DNA from: Mycobacterium asiaticum
Lineage (GTDB): Bacteria > Actinomycetota > Actinomycetes > Mycobacteriales > Mycobacteriaceae
Length of the DNA stretch: 64,000 bases
Direction: 5' to 3'
Assembly: GCF_001673315.1 (NCBI RefSeq)
Contig: NZ_LZLQ01000015.1
Location: 1-64,000 of the forward strand
Shown here: positions 1 through 7,675 of the stretch, in pieces
Numbering within the stretch: position 1 is the first letter of the stretch
How the letters are laid out: the number at the start of each line of letters is the position of its first letter
Notes under the pieces: model-generated
The model's input: the letters and a program-made list of their open reading frames with translations, nothing else
Databases searched by the model: none
Told to the model about the DNA's origin: nothing
Position numbers and translations under genes: made by a program

Positions 1-104
1 TGGTGTCGGTGGGCAACATCAGGACGCGATTGTTGCCGCCGTCGGACACGTACACCGTTCCGGTGCTCTTGACCACCAGACCGGTCGGTGCGCTCACGCC
101 GGTG
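1..104. repeat. Inverted near-identical copy of positions 612-715
   Basis: Bases 1-104 are the reverse complement of bases 715-612, with two mismatches that I can see (at 68 and 97). Read on the minus strand they encode part of one NHL propeller blade, with Asn changed to Lys and Leu to Val relative to the plus-strand copy. Identity stops abruptly at about 105. Either a second NHL gene lies on the minus strand to the left of the window, or the first ~105 bases are a chimeric sequence end. Confidence 0.9.
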
Positions 105-963
105 GTGGGGCCGCAAAGCTGTCGCCATCTCGGCGGCCGCACTGCTCGCTGTGGTGGTCACTGTGGTCGCTCTGGTCGTCGTCAACGAGCCCGGTCCGAA
201 GGGCGGGGAAACCGAGCAGGTGACGCTGCCCTTCACCGGTCTGCATGATCCGCAGGGTCTGTCAGTGGACAGTGGCGGCACGGTGTACGTCGCTGACACT
301 CCGAAGAACCGGATTCTGGCCTTGTTCGCAGGCGCGAATGAGCCGGTTGTGCTGCCCTTCGAGGGACTCAACTATCCGACCGGCGTGACGGCCGACAACA
401 CCGGCACCGTCTACGTCAACGACGCCGGCAACAAGCGGGTGCTGGTACTGCGCTCTGGCAAGCAGAAACAAGAAGTACTCGCGTTCTCCGGCCTGAGCAA
501 TCCGACCGGTCTGTCGGTGGACGGCAGTCGCACCGTCTACGTCACCGACACCGCGAACAATCGCGTAGTAGCGCTGGCCGCAGGTTCGAATGCACAAACC
601 GAGGTGCCGTTCACCGGCCTGAGCGCACCGACCGGTCTGGTGGTCAATAGCACCGGAACGGTGTACGTGTCCGACGGCGGCAACAATCGCGTCCTGATGT
701 TGCCCACCGACACCAAGAAACAGGTGGTGTTGCCCTTTACCGGTTTGAAGCAGCCCGGTGGCGTCACCCTGGACAGCGAGGGCGCCGTGTATGTCACCGA
801 CACCGGTAACAGCCGAACGCTGAAACTCCCGTCCGGCTCCTCGACCCAAGAGGAGCTGCACTTCACCGGTCTGGACAACCCGTGGGGGTTGGCGGTGGAC
901 AACGTGGGGACGGTCTATGTCGGTGGGCACAACAATCAGATCGTGGCGCTGCGGCGGAAGTAG
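88..963 (+). CDS. PknD-like NHL beta-propeller protein lacking its kinase domain
   Basis: The protein is 291 residues. A short basic segment is followed by a hydrophobic stretch at about residues 12-32 that can act as a membrane anchor, then six NHL blades built on a GL-x-x-P-x-G-L ... TVYV-x-D ... N-x-R pattern. This matches the transmembrane and extracellular sensor half of mycobacterial PknD-type Ser/Thr kinases. The intracellular kinase half is absent: the GTG at 88 and the first few codons fall inside the inverted copy at 1-104. The real gene probably began further upstream and was cut by a rearrangement or an assembly chimera. Blades four to six are close in sequence at the DNA level, which favours recombination. 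The propeller identification is secure; the start is not. Confidence 0.7.
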   Translation: MRSRRWWGRKAVAISAAALLAVVVTVVALVVVNEPGPKGGETEQVTLPFTGLHDPQGLSVDSGGTVYVADTPKNRILALFAGANEPVVLPFEGLNYPTGVTADNTGTVYVNDAGNKRVLVLRSGKQKQEVLAFSGLSNPTGLSVDGSRTVYVTDTANNRVVALAAGSNAQTEVPFTGLSAPTGLVVNSTGTVYVSDGGNNRVLMLPTDTKKQVVLPFTGLKQPGGVTLDSEGAVYVTDTGNSRTLKLPSGSSTQEELHFTGLDNPWGLAVDNVGTVYVGGHNNQIVALRRK

Positions 964-991
964 CCGAGCCAGTAACGAGCCAGTAACGAGG

Positions 992-1258
992 CTAGGTACG
1001 CCGCACCCGGCTGATCACGATGTTGTCCGCCGAGCACAGCCGACAGGTCAACGGTCGGATCTTCAATCGCATCTTCGATATGCGTAACGCCCTGTTGCAG
1101 AACGGGTATCGGCAGCCGCACGAGAGCGTTATCCACCAGTCCGCGGTATGGTCTGCCTCGTCGCAGAACTTTCGGCAGATGCACGGAATCTCGCAGTCGA
1201 AATCCAGTGCCGACAAAACCTCGGCCCCCGGCAGAAGTAAGCACTCCCTGACCATCAC
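992..1258 (-). CDS. Small Cys-rich hypothetical protein, possible zinc ribbon
   Basis: The frame encodes 88 residues with cysteines in CIC, CGC, FCN and CRLC clusters, which suggests metal binding. The N-terminal part (LLLPGAEVL-x-ALDFD) resembles the opening of small zinc-finger-like proteins often seen in mycobacteria and their phages, as far as I recall. The GTG at 1258 or ATG at 1255 has no clear ribosome binding site. The gene lies between the NHL gene and the FAD dehydrogenase, on the opposite strand to both. An overlapping plus-strand frame and a longer minus-strand frame cover the same bases, but neither shows recognisable family features. No function can be assigned. Confidence 0.5.
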   Translation of the reverse strand: MMVRECLLLPGAEVLSALDFDCEIPCICRKFCDEADHTADWWITLSCGCRYPFCNRALRISKMRLKIRPLTCRLCSADNIVISRVRRT

Positions 1259-1458
1259 GAAGGGAAGGGTAAAGCTGTAGTTGAGACTTTTGGGTGAGGC
1301 GCGCTAGCGATGCGGCGAAATCGACCGTGCCGACTTCCGGAACGCTCGGCAACACCGTCAACCACCCGCCGCTCCCGGCGTAACGTCACAAGATTGCGCG
1401 GACAGCGCCACGCCCGGGAAGGCGTGTACCGCGCACCACCGGAGAGGGGCAGTCCTTC

Positions 1459-2838
1459 ATGAGCGGCATGACGGTTCGGTTCGCACAGATCGTCGGCGCC
1501 GACCACCTGCAGACCGGTGCAGCGATCGCAGAAGACTACTGGCACGACGAGGAACTGACGCAGCCACCGCAGGCACCGGCCTATCTCGCCAAGCCCGCCA
1601 CCGCTGAGGAGGTTGCCGGCCTGCTGACAGCGGCGTCGCAGCACAAAGTTGCAGTTACCGCCCGCGGCTCCGGCTGCGGCCTGTCCGGTGCGGCGCGCCC
1701 TGTGGCCGGTGGCCTGTTGATCTCGTTCGAGCGGATGAACTCCGTACTGGAAATCGACACCGTTAACCAGGTCGCCGTCGTCCAACCCGGAGTGACGCTT
1801 ACCGAACTCGCGGCGGCGACAGAAGAATTCGGATTGCGGTACATGGTGTATCCCGGCGAACTGTCCGCAAGTGTCGGCGGCAACGTCGGGACCAACGCCG
1901 GGGGGATGCGCGCGGTCAAGTATGGGGTTGCCCGCCACAATGTGCTCGGCCTGCAGGCGGTGCTGCCAACCGGCGAAATCATCCGGACCGGCGGCAAGAT
2001 CGCCAAGGTGTCAACGGCTTACGACCTGACCCAGCTGATCGTCGGCTCGGAGGGCACCCTGGCGTTGGCCACCGAGGTCGTCGTCAAGTTGCATCCGCGG
2101 GTCGAGCACAGCGCCACCGTGCTCGCCCCCTTCGCCGACTTCGACCAGGTCATGGCGGCGGTGCCGGCCATCCTCGCGGACGGCCTGGCGCCCTACATTC
2201 TCGAGTACATCGACAACGTCACCATGGCCGGCCTGGTGCACACCCAGCACCTCGAATTAGGCATACCGGACCAGATCCGCGATAGCTGTACCGCGTATCT
2301 TGTTGTGGGCCTTGAGGGTAGGACATCCGGCAGGCTGGACGAGGACGTCGAGCGGACCGGTGGGCTGCTTGCCGAACTCGGCGCGGTGGACGCCTATGTT
2401 CTCGACGGTGGCGCGGCCCGCAAATTGGTCCAGGCCCGTGAGAAGGCGTTCTGGACGGCCAAGGCGATCGGCGCGGACGACATCATCGATACTGTGGTGC
2501 CGCGGTCGGCGATGCCGAACTTCCTGACCGCCGCGCGTGATTTTGCGACGGCGGCCGGTGGCGCGGCGGCCGGGTGCGGCCATGCCGGCGACGGCAACGT
2601 GCACCTGGCCGTCTTCCTGAAGGATCCCGTGAAACGTAAGCGGTTGATGGACGAGATCTTCTCGCTCGCAATGGAATTGGGTGGTGCCATTTCTGGTGAG
2701 CATGGGCTGGGTCGGGCTAAGACGCCGTACTATCTCAAGCTCGAAGATCCGGCCAAGCTGGCGCTGATGCGCCGCATCAAGCAGAGCTTCGATCCGGCCG
2801 GCATTCTCAACCCCGGTGTGGTTTTCGCCGCAGACTGA
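1459..2838 (+). CDS. FAD-linked oxidase/dehydrogenase, GlcD family
   Basis: This 459-residue cytosolic flavoprotein belongs to the glycolate oxidase GlcD / D-lactate dehydrogenase family, which oxidises 2-hydroxy acids. The FAD-binding PCMH fold is seen in ARGSGCGLSGAARP (about 69-82), GNVGTNAGGMRAVKYG (about 139) and GSEGTLA. The C-terminal FAD_oxidase_C domain carries HAGDGNVH and SGEHGLGRAK, which is typical of the family. Length and context recall Rv2280 of M. tuberculosis, whose substrate is not established. A GGAGAGG lies about 11 bases before the ATG at 1459; an in-frame ATG at 1468 is an alternative. The gene stands alone, convergent with the kinase at 2884. Confidence 0.9.
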   Translation: MSGMTVRFAQIVGADHLQTGAAIAEDYWHDEELTQPPQAPAYLAKPATAEEVAGLLTAASQHKVAVTARGSGCGLSGAARPVAGGLLISFERMNSVLEIDTVNQVAVVQPGVTLTELAAATEEFGLRYMVYPGELSASVGGNVGTNAGGMRAVKYGVARHNVLGLQAVLPTGEIIRTGGKIAKVSTAYDLTQLIVGSEGTLALATEVVVKLHPRVEHSATVLAPFADFDQVMAAVPAILADGLAPYILEYIDNVTMAGLVHTQHLELGIPDQIRDSCTAYLVVGLEGRTSGRLDEDVERTGGLLAELGAVDAYVLDGGAARKLVQAREKAFWTAKAIGADDIIDTVVPRSAMPNFLTAARDFATAAGGAAAGCGHAGDGNVHLAVFLKDPVKRKRLMDEIFSLAMELGGAISGEHGLGRAKTPYYLKLEDPAKLALMRRIKQSFDPAGILNPGVVFAAD

Positions 2839-2883
2839 GTTCGCTCGGCGGCTGGGTTACCGTACGCTGCTCGGCCGACCCCG

Positions 2884-4407
2884 CTATTTGGCGACCGCGT
2901 ACTGCAGCACCGGTTCTGCCGAGTCGACATGGCCGCCGCTGCGGATGGTGAGCCGTTGCGGACGCACCTCGTAGCGGACGCCGTTCGCGGGGTTGGTCAC
3001 ATCGAATCCGTCCCCGGATCGCACCGCATTGGCGAGTTCGATGTTGGCTCCGTCACGAATGCGCTCGCCGCGGTAATAGAAACTGTTCGGGCCGGATTGG
3101 CAGATCACCGCCAACGACTGCGCCGTTCGCAGAACCGCCGCCGGCGGGTGACCGGGGTCGCATCGGGCCGGATGCCCGATGAAGCCCAAGCCGTCGGCGC
3201 CGTCCACGGGCTGCGACAGTGCCGGCGTTTTCGGTGTAGGCGACGACGGCGACGGGGCCGCGGCGTCGTCAGTGGACCGGTTGCCCAGGATCAAGACTCC
3301 CGCCAGAATGGCCGCGACCACCAGCATCACCGCCGCGATTGCGCCGAGGAGCATCGGCACGCGTCCTAAACCGCGGGCGCGTCGCTCGTCCGGCTGCGCG
3401 CTGGGCTGGAAAGGCGATGGCAGATAGGGGCTGTAACCGGTGTCGTTCGGGTTCTCGTAGCTCACCGGGAAAGCCCTGGTGCGTGACGGTGGGGGCGGCG
3501 CCGCCGTACCCCCGGCCGGCGCCGATGCCCGAGCCGGCCCCGATGCCCGAGCGGGTGCCGGCGCCAGACCCGACCCAGCCGCCGCGCGGACCGCCATAGC
3601 CAGTTCCCCCGCGGTGGCGAACCGGGTGGCCGGTTGCTTGGCCATGCCTTCGGCGACGATCCGGTCGAAGGCGCGATCGATTCCCCGGCGCATGATGCTC
3701 GGGCGCGGCGGCACCGAGAACATGTGCGAACTGATCAGTTGCTGGATCTCGGGCTGTTCGAAGGGCGGCTGCCCGGTAAGGCACTCGTAGAGCACGCACG
3801 TCAGCGAGTACACGTCGGTCTGCGGGCCCACCCAGCCGTCACTGAACCGTTCCGGTGCCATGTAGGCGCAGGAGCCGACCAGCCATCCGCTCGCCGTCAC
3901 GTTGGAGGCACCGGCGGTGCGGGCAATGCCGAAGTCGGTCAGATACGCGAAATGCTCGGCGGTGAGCAGGATGTTCTCCGGTTTGACGTCACGATGCACC
4001 AGCCCGTCGGCGTGCGCGGCATCCAGCGCAGCGGCGACTTGAGCGATTATCGCGGCCGTCTGCGCGGGATCCAGCGCACCCCGGGTCGCAATCAGATCCT
4101 TCAGGGTGCCGCCCTCGACCAGCCGCATGTCGATGAACAGCACACCGTCGATCTGCCCGAAGTCATGCACCGGTATGACATGGGGTTCCTGCAGGCGCGC
4201 GGCCAGTTGGCATTCGCGCCGAAAGCGTTCCTGGAAGACGGGGTCTGCGGCCAGCTCGGCACGCAGCAATTTGAGCGCAACCATCCGGTCCTTGGTCGTG
4301 TCGAGAGCCCGGTACACCTCGCCCATTCCGCCAGCACCGATCAGAGAGCGCAGTTCGTAGGGTCCGAAGCGGGTACCGAGTCGCAGGCCGCGATGCGGCG
4401 ATGTCAT
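2884..4407 (-). CDS. Transmembrane Ser/Thr protein kinase with unknown sensor domain
   Basis: The protein has 507 residues from the ATG at 4407, which an AGGAAGG precedes. The N-terminal kinase domain (about 14-280) is complete: GAGGMGEV loop, VALKLL with Lys46, HRDVKPENI catalytic loop, DFGIAR, and MAPERF. A Pro/Ala-rich juxtamembrane linker follows, then one membrane segment at about residues 350-375 and an extracellular domain of about 130 residues containing two to three cysteines and a YYRGERI motif. That outer domain is not one I recognise, so the ligand is unknown. The gene is divergent from a TetR gene across an unusual tandem repeat at 4464-4585. Longer upstream frames read through the repeat and are unlikely to be translated. 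Confidence 0.9.
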   Translation of the reverse strand: MTSPHRGLRLGTRFGPYELRSLIGAGGMGEVYRALDTTKDRMVALKLLRAELAADPVFQERFRRECQLAARLQEPHVIPVHDFGQIDGVLFIDMRLVEGGTLKDLIATRGALDPAQTAAIIAQVAAALDAAHADGLVHRDVKPENILLTAEHFAYLTDFGIARTAGASNVTASGWLVGSCAYMAPERFSDGWVGPQTDVYSLTCVLYECLTGQPPFEQPEIQQLISSHMFSVPPRPSIMRRGIDRAFDRIVAEGMAKQPATRFATAGELAMAVRAAAGSGLAPAPARASGPARASAPAGGTAAPPPPSRTRAFPVSYENPNDTGYSPYLPSPFQPSAQPDERRARGLGRVPMLLGAIAAVMLVVAAILAGVLILGNRSTDDAAAPSPSSPTPKTPALSQPVDGADGLGFIGHPARCDPGHPPAAVLRTAQSLAVICQSGPNSFYYRGERIRDGANIELANAVRSGDGFDVTNPANGVRYEVRPQRLTIRSGGHVDSAEPVLQYAVAK

Positions 4408-4463
4408 GCGTAATCCTTCCTGACCAAAGGGCGCCACCAGGGTTCCCCTCCGGCCGTTCACGT

Positions 4464-4585
4464 AATCCGCCCGGGTACCGACGACATCCGCCCGGGGTAC
4501 CAACATCCGTCCGGGTACCGACGACATCCGCCCGGGGTACCAACATCCGCCCGGGTACCGACGACCTCCGCCCGGGTACCGCCCA
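4464..4585. repeat. 40-bp tandem repeat in kinase/TetR divergent promoter region
   Basis: The word CCGGGTACCGACGAC recurs at 4471, 4511 and 4551, giving a 40-bp period and about 2.6 full units; a trailing half unit lies near 4572. Each 40-mer is itself two diverged 20-mers centred on a CGGGTACC or CGGGGTACC core (GGTACC is palindromic), so about six core copies are present. The array fills the space between the divergent kinase and TetR starts, so it may be a multi-site operator, perhaps for the adjacent TetR. That role is inferred from position only. Confidence 0.85.
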
Positions 4586-4604
4586 CGAAGTAGGCTGCGG
4601 TGCC

Positions 4605-5168
4605 ATGACGATTCGTCGACCGTCCAGCAATAGCCGTCTGTCGGTGGACGATTGGCTGCAGGCGGGCTACGCGATCGTGGCCGAGGAGGGCCTCACTGCG
4701 CTCAAGCTCGATCGACTGTGCGCCCGCCTCGGCGTCACAAAGGGCAGCTTTTACTGGCATTTCGCCGACATGCCCGCTTATCGGCAAGCGCTGATCGAAT
4801 CCTGGGCACAGTTGCGAGACGAAGACCGCAGCGAGATCGAGCGCATGCGCGACCTCGAACCGCGGGAACGACTGTCACGAATGATGGCCGCACTGGTCCG
4901 ACCGCGACACTGGTCGCTAGAGCGCGCCATCCGCGAGTGGGCCCGTTCCGACGACTCCGTGGCCGCCGCGGTCCGCACAGCCGATCGCCGACTTCTCAAG
5001 GCCGTTCGACAAGCATTCTCCGACTTCGGGTTTGACGCCGCAGAGGCCGACTTGCGTGCCAACGCAACCTTCGCCGCCGGCGTCGGACTCCTGCACCTGT
5101 CCGGTCCCACACCCAACAAGCAAGCGCTGCAACGGGAGAGATTCCTCGACTTCCTGCTGCGCCCTTGA
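4605..5168 (+). CDS. TetR/AcrR family transcriptional regulator
   Basis: The protein has 187 residues. The N-terminal helix-turn-helix is clear: EEGLTALKLDRLCARLGVTKGSFYWHF, at about residues 28-55, followed by a helical ligand-binding domain of ordinary length. It most likely represses its own promoter and the HsaA-like gene immediately downstream, since the 25-bp gap between them holds an inverted repeat (5170-5185). The start at 4605 is chosen because the HTH begins the usual ~20 residues later and the longer frame runs through repeat DNA. The effector is unknown. Confidence 0.9.
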   Translation: MTIRRPSSNSRLSVDDWLQAGYAIVAEEGLTALKLDRLCARLGVTKGSFYWHFADMPAYRQALIESWAQLRDEDRSEIERMRDLEPRERLSRMMAALVRPRHWSLERAIREWARSDDSVAAAVRTADRRLLKAVRQAFSDFGFDAAEADLRANATFAAGVGLLHLSGPTPNKQALQRERFLDFLLRP

Positions 5169-5169
5169 C

Positions 5170-5185
5170 CATACTAAAAGGTATG
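5170..5185. promoter_or_regulatory. Inverted repeat, candidate TetR operator
   Basis: CATAC-taaaag-GTATG is a perfect 5-bp inverted repeat with a 6-bp AT-rich spacer. It lies between the TetR stop (5168) and the ATG of the flavin monooxygenase (5194), so a bound repressor would block entry into that gene. The AT-rich core may also serve as a -10 region. Assignment to the adjacent TetR is inferred. Confidence 0.45.
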
Positions 5186-5193
5186 TTGGGCGA

Positions 5194-6351
5194 ATGACCC
5201 CTCCCACGGTGGGCATCACCGAGTCCTTCATCGATCGGCTCCGGCAGCGGGCCCCCGAAGCCGAGGAGCTACGGCGCCTGCCGACCGACACTGTCACCGA
5301 GCTTCGCGAGTCGGGCCTTTTCGACCTGTTGAGGCCCGCGCGCTACGACGGCCGGCAGGCCGAATTCAAGGCGATCCTGGATCCCGTCCGGCGCCTGGCG
5401 CACGGTTGTGCCTCGACCGCATGGACCGCGGGTTTCTTCACCCTGCACAACTGGATGCTGGCCCTGTTCGACAAACAAGCCCAAGACGAGGGGTTCGCGG
5501 GCAAACCGTTCCTGGCGTCGTCGCCACTGGCTCCCACCGGGCGCGGCACACCCGCGCCCGGCGGCATTCGATTGAGCGGGCGCTGGTCATGGGCCACCGG
5601 GGTGATGGAAGGCGACTGGACCATCGTCGGCGCGCTCTGCGGTCCCGACGACGGGGTCTACCCCGCGCTCGCGCTGCTGCCAGCCGCCGATTTCGACATT
5701 GTCGATGTCTGGCAGACCGACGGCATGCGGGCCACCGGTTCCAATGACGTCGTCGTCACCGACGTATTCGTGCCGGCCCACCGGCTGGTCAAGGTCACCG
5801 ACATCTATGCCGGCACCACACCAGGAGCGGAACTGCATGACGTAGACCTGTACCGGTGGCCGTTGGTGCCCGCGCTGTCGTTTCTGGCCGCGATGCCGGC
5901 GTTGGGGACGGCCGAACTGGTGGTGGAGCTATTCACCGCGCGCCTTTCCCAGCGGGTCATCGCCTACGAGGGCAGCCGCCAGAAAGACAAGCCGATGGCT
6001 CAGGCACGGCTGGGCGAAGCGCGCGTCCGGCTGCGCGCCCTGCCGGCGTTGCTCGCCGACAACATCGAGCGGATCGAAACGATCATCGCGGCCGGAGACC
6101 GGGTGCCGCGTGCGGTGCGCGCCGACGCCCGCTTGGCCGCAGCGCACATCGTCAAGGAGTCGCGCACCGTCATCGGCAATCTCCTCGAGGCGTCCGGCGC
6201 CAGTGCGCACTTCCTGGACAATCCGCTGCAACGGGCCAAACGAGACATCGACGTGATGAGCGGGCACGTCATCTTCGACTACGACACAAGCCGAGAACTG
6301 GCGGGTGCCTTGACAATTGGGTTGAAGGTGTCCCCGTTCGCGATGGTTTAG
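5194..6351 (+). CDS. HsaA-like flavin-dependent monooxygenase (acyl-CoA dehydrogenase fold)
   Basis: The protein has 385 residues, close to HsaA, the 394-residue hydroxylase of cholesterol ring A degradation. It has the three-domain acyl-CoA dehydrogenase fold: an N-terminal helical domain ([18 protein letters not shown]), a middle beta domain with [19 protein letters not shown] and [11 protein letters not shown], and a C-terminal helical domain ending near [16 protein letters not shown]. Such enzymes use reduced flavin from a separate reductase to hydroxylate aromatic or phenolic substrates. No HsaB-type reductase lies beside it. The upstream TetR and inverted repeat suggest local control. 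Two more paralogues occur in this window (26276 and 40613). The substrate is unknown. Confidence 0.8.
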   Translation: MTPPTVGITESFIDRLRQRAPEAEELRRLPTDTVTELRESGLFDLLRPARYDGRQAEFKAILDPVRRLAHGCASTAWTAGFFTLHNWMLALFDKQAQDEGFAGKPFLASSPLAPTGRGTPAPGGIRLSGRWSWATGVMEGDWTIVGALCGPDDGVYPALALLPAADFDIVDVWQTDGMRATGSNDVVVTDVFVPAHRLVKVTDIYAGTTPGAELHDVDLYRWPLVPALSFLAAMPALGTAELVVELFTARLSQRVIAYEGSRQKDKPMAQARLGEARVRLRALPALLADNIERIETIIAAGDRVPRAVRADARLAAAHIVKESRTVIGNLLEASGASAHFLDNPLQRAKRDIDVMSGHVIFDYDTSRELAGALTIGLKVSPFAMV

Positions 6352-7046
6352 CGGCCCGCCAACCGATCGACGTCAACTACTTCGCCGCGGTTGATGCTCA
6401 CCCAGTCCCTGCCGTCGAGGTAGGGCCGCAGGCTGCGTCCGATCAACTCGGCGTCGGCTGCCGACTTGGGCCGCTGCAGTTCGTAGACGTGCGGCAACTC
6501 GGCCATGCCGGTCACGACATTCCACAATTTGAGTGCGTCCGGGCCCGTCGGCGGATCGACCAATACCGGTCCGAACAGGCACTGCCGGTGCAGAAAAAGC
6601 GTCGGCACCCCGAAGCCACCGGCATCGACCACTCGCTGGTGCTCGATGCGCACTTCGTCGTGGGTGGTCGAATCCGCAAGTGCCGCATCGACAATGGCGG
6701 GATCGACGTCGATTTCGGCAAGCAACCGGCGCGCCACTTCGGGATCGTGCGGCTTGCCGCCGCGAGCATGCAACTCGTGGCCGATCACCGCATACCAGCG
6801 GTCGAGCAGAGTCATGTCCGTCCGGCGCAGCAAGGCACCGATCCGCATCAGGGACCATCCGTAGGACCATTCGCGTTCCCAGGGGTGCTTCTTACCCTCG
6901 GCCCGGTTGATCTCCTCCAGGCTGAAGAAGCGCCAGTTGATGGTCAGGCCGGTCTGCTCGCGAACCGCGCGGATCCATACCGAGGTCTGATACGCAAACG
7001 GGCACATCGGATCGAAGTGGAAATCGACCACAGTGTCGTCGCCCAT
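6348..7046 (-). CDS. DsbA-family thioredoxin-fold protein (Rv2466c-like)
   Basis: This 232-residue protein has the DsbA/HCCA-isomerase fold seen in the mycothiol-dependent reductase Rv2466c: [12 protein letters not shown] at about residues 6-17, a helical insertion, a cis-Pro loop at FGVPTLFL and FGPVL. The usual CPWC active site is CPFA here, so only the N-terminal cysteine remains and a monothiol mechanism would be required. A strong AGGAGAG site precedes the ATG at 7046. The stop overlaps the end of the convergent monooxygenase by four bases. A role in thiol redox or detoxification is likely, but the substrate is unknown. Confidence 0.8.
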   Translation of the reverse strand: MGDDTVVDFHFDPMCPFAYQTSVWIRAVREQTGLTINWRFFSLEEINRAEGKKHPWEREWSYGWSLMRIGALLRRTDMTLLDRWYAVIGHELHARGGKPHDPEVARRLLAEIDVDPAIVDAALADSTTHDEVRIEHQRVVDAGGFGVPTLFLHRQCLFGPVLVDPPTGPDALKLWNVVTGMAELPHVYELQRPKSAADAELIGRSLRPYLDGRDWVSINRGEVVDVDRLAGR

Positions 7047-7086
7047 TGCCGCTCTCCTTCTCGCCGCTAATCGGTTGCGCGAGTAG

Positions 7087-7503
7087 CTATTGCACTGTCA
7101 CGTTGGCGGTGAAGACGCATGTCGGCGCGGCGTCGCCCACGATGCTGCCGTAGCTCGCGACGATGGTCGTTTTCCCGGGACTCAACGTGCTGAACGTCCA
7201 CACCTCGGTGCCGGGGGCACCCACCCGGTCGGTGCTGCCATGGACATACTCGTGGCTGGCCTGCTTCAAGATGGCTGCGTCGCCGATCTTCGGATCCGGC
7301 GTCCAGCGGTACGGGGTGCTGTGGTTGGCCCCCAACGACACCTTCAGGGTGTCCCCGACCGCCATCGTGACATCGCGGGTAATGGCGCTCTGGTTCAGCA
7401 CGTCGTCGATGGAGACATCAATGGGTGTGGTCGCCTTTTTCCCGTTCGAACACCCTACGAGCAGGATGAACGCGGCCACCGCCGCCAGCAGCTTCACCGC
7501 CAT
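7087..7503 (-). CDS. Lipoprotein with chagasin-type (I42) protease-inhibitor domain
   Basis: The 138-residue product begins with a short signal peptide ending in the lipobox LLVGC (Cys18), so it should be attached to the outer face of the membrane. The mature part has a beta-rich layout with [19 protein letters not shown] and an SPGKTTI strand. These sit where chagasin/ICP proteins carry their NPTTG, GxxG and RPW-type inhibitory loops. Chagasin-family proteins inhibit papain-like cysteine proteases. Here the loops are only partly conserved, so inhibition is not certain. ATG at 7503 is chosen; an adjacent in-frame GTG lies at 7506. Confidence 0.7.
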   Translation of the reverse strand: MAVKLLAAVAAFILLVGCSNGKKATTPIDVSIDDVLNQSAITRDVTMAVGDTLKVSLGANHSTPYRWTPDPKIGDAAILKQASHEYVHGSTDRVGAPGTEVWTFSTLSPGKTTIVASYGSIVGDAAPTCVFTANVTVQ

Positions 7504-7675
7504 CACAGCACAATAGCCCTTGGGCCTCGGGTGCCGCGACCGTCAACCGGACTATGCCGGCTGTTACCGTGAGCCCCATTGCAACACAACAGGTTTCATC
7601 ATTTATCCGTCCGCCGCGCCACACCCGAAATGGGATTCGTACACACGCCAGCAAACCGTCGGGTAGCTTCTATGC

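Noticed and set aside
4464..4585. CRISPR array
   Set aside because: The units are directly adjacent, 40 bp apart with no unique spacers, so this is a simple tandem repeat.
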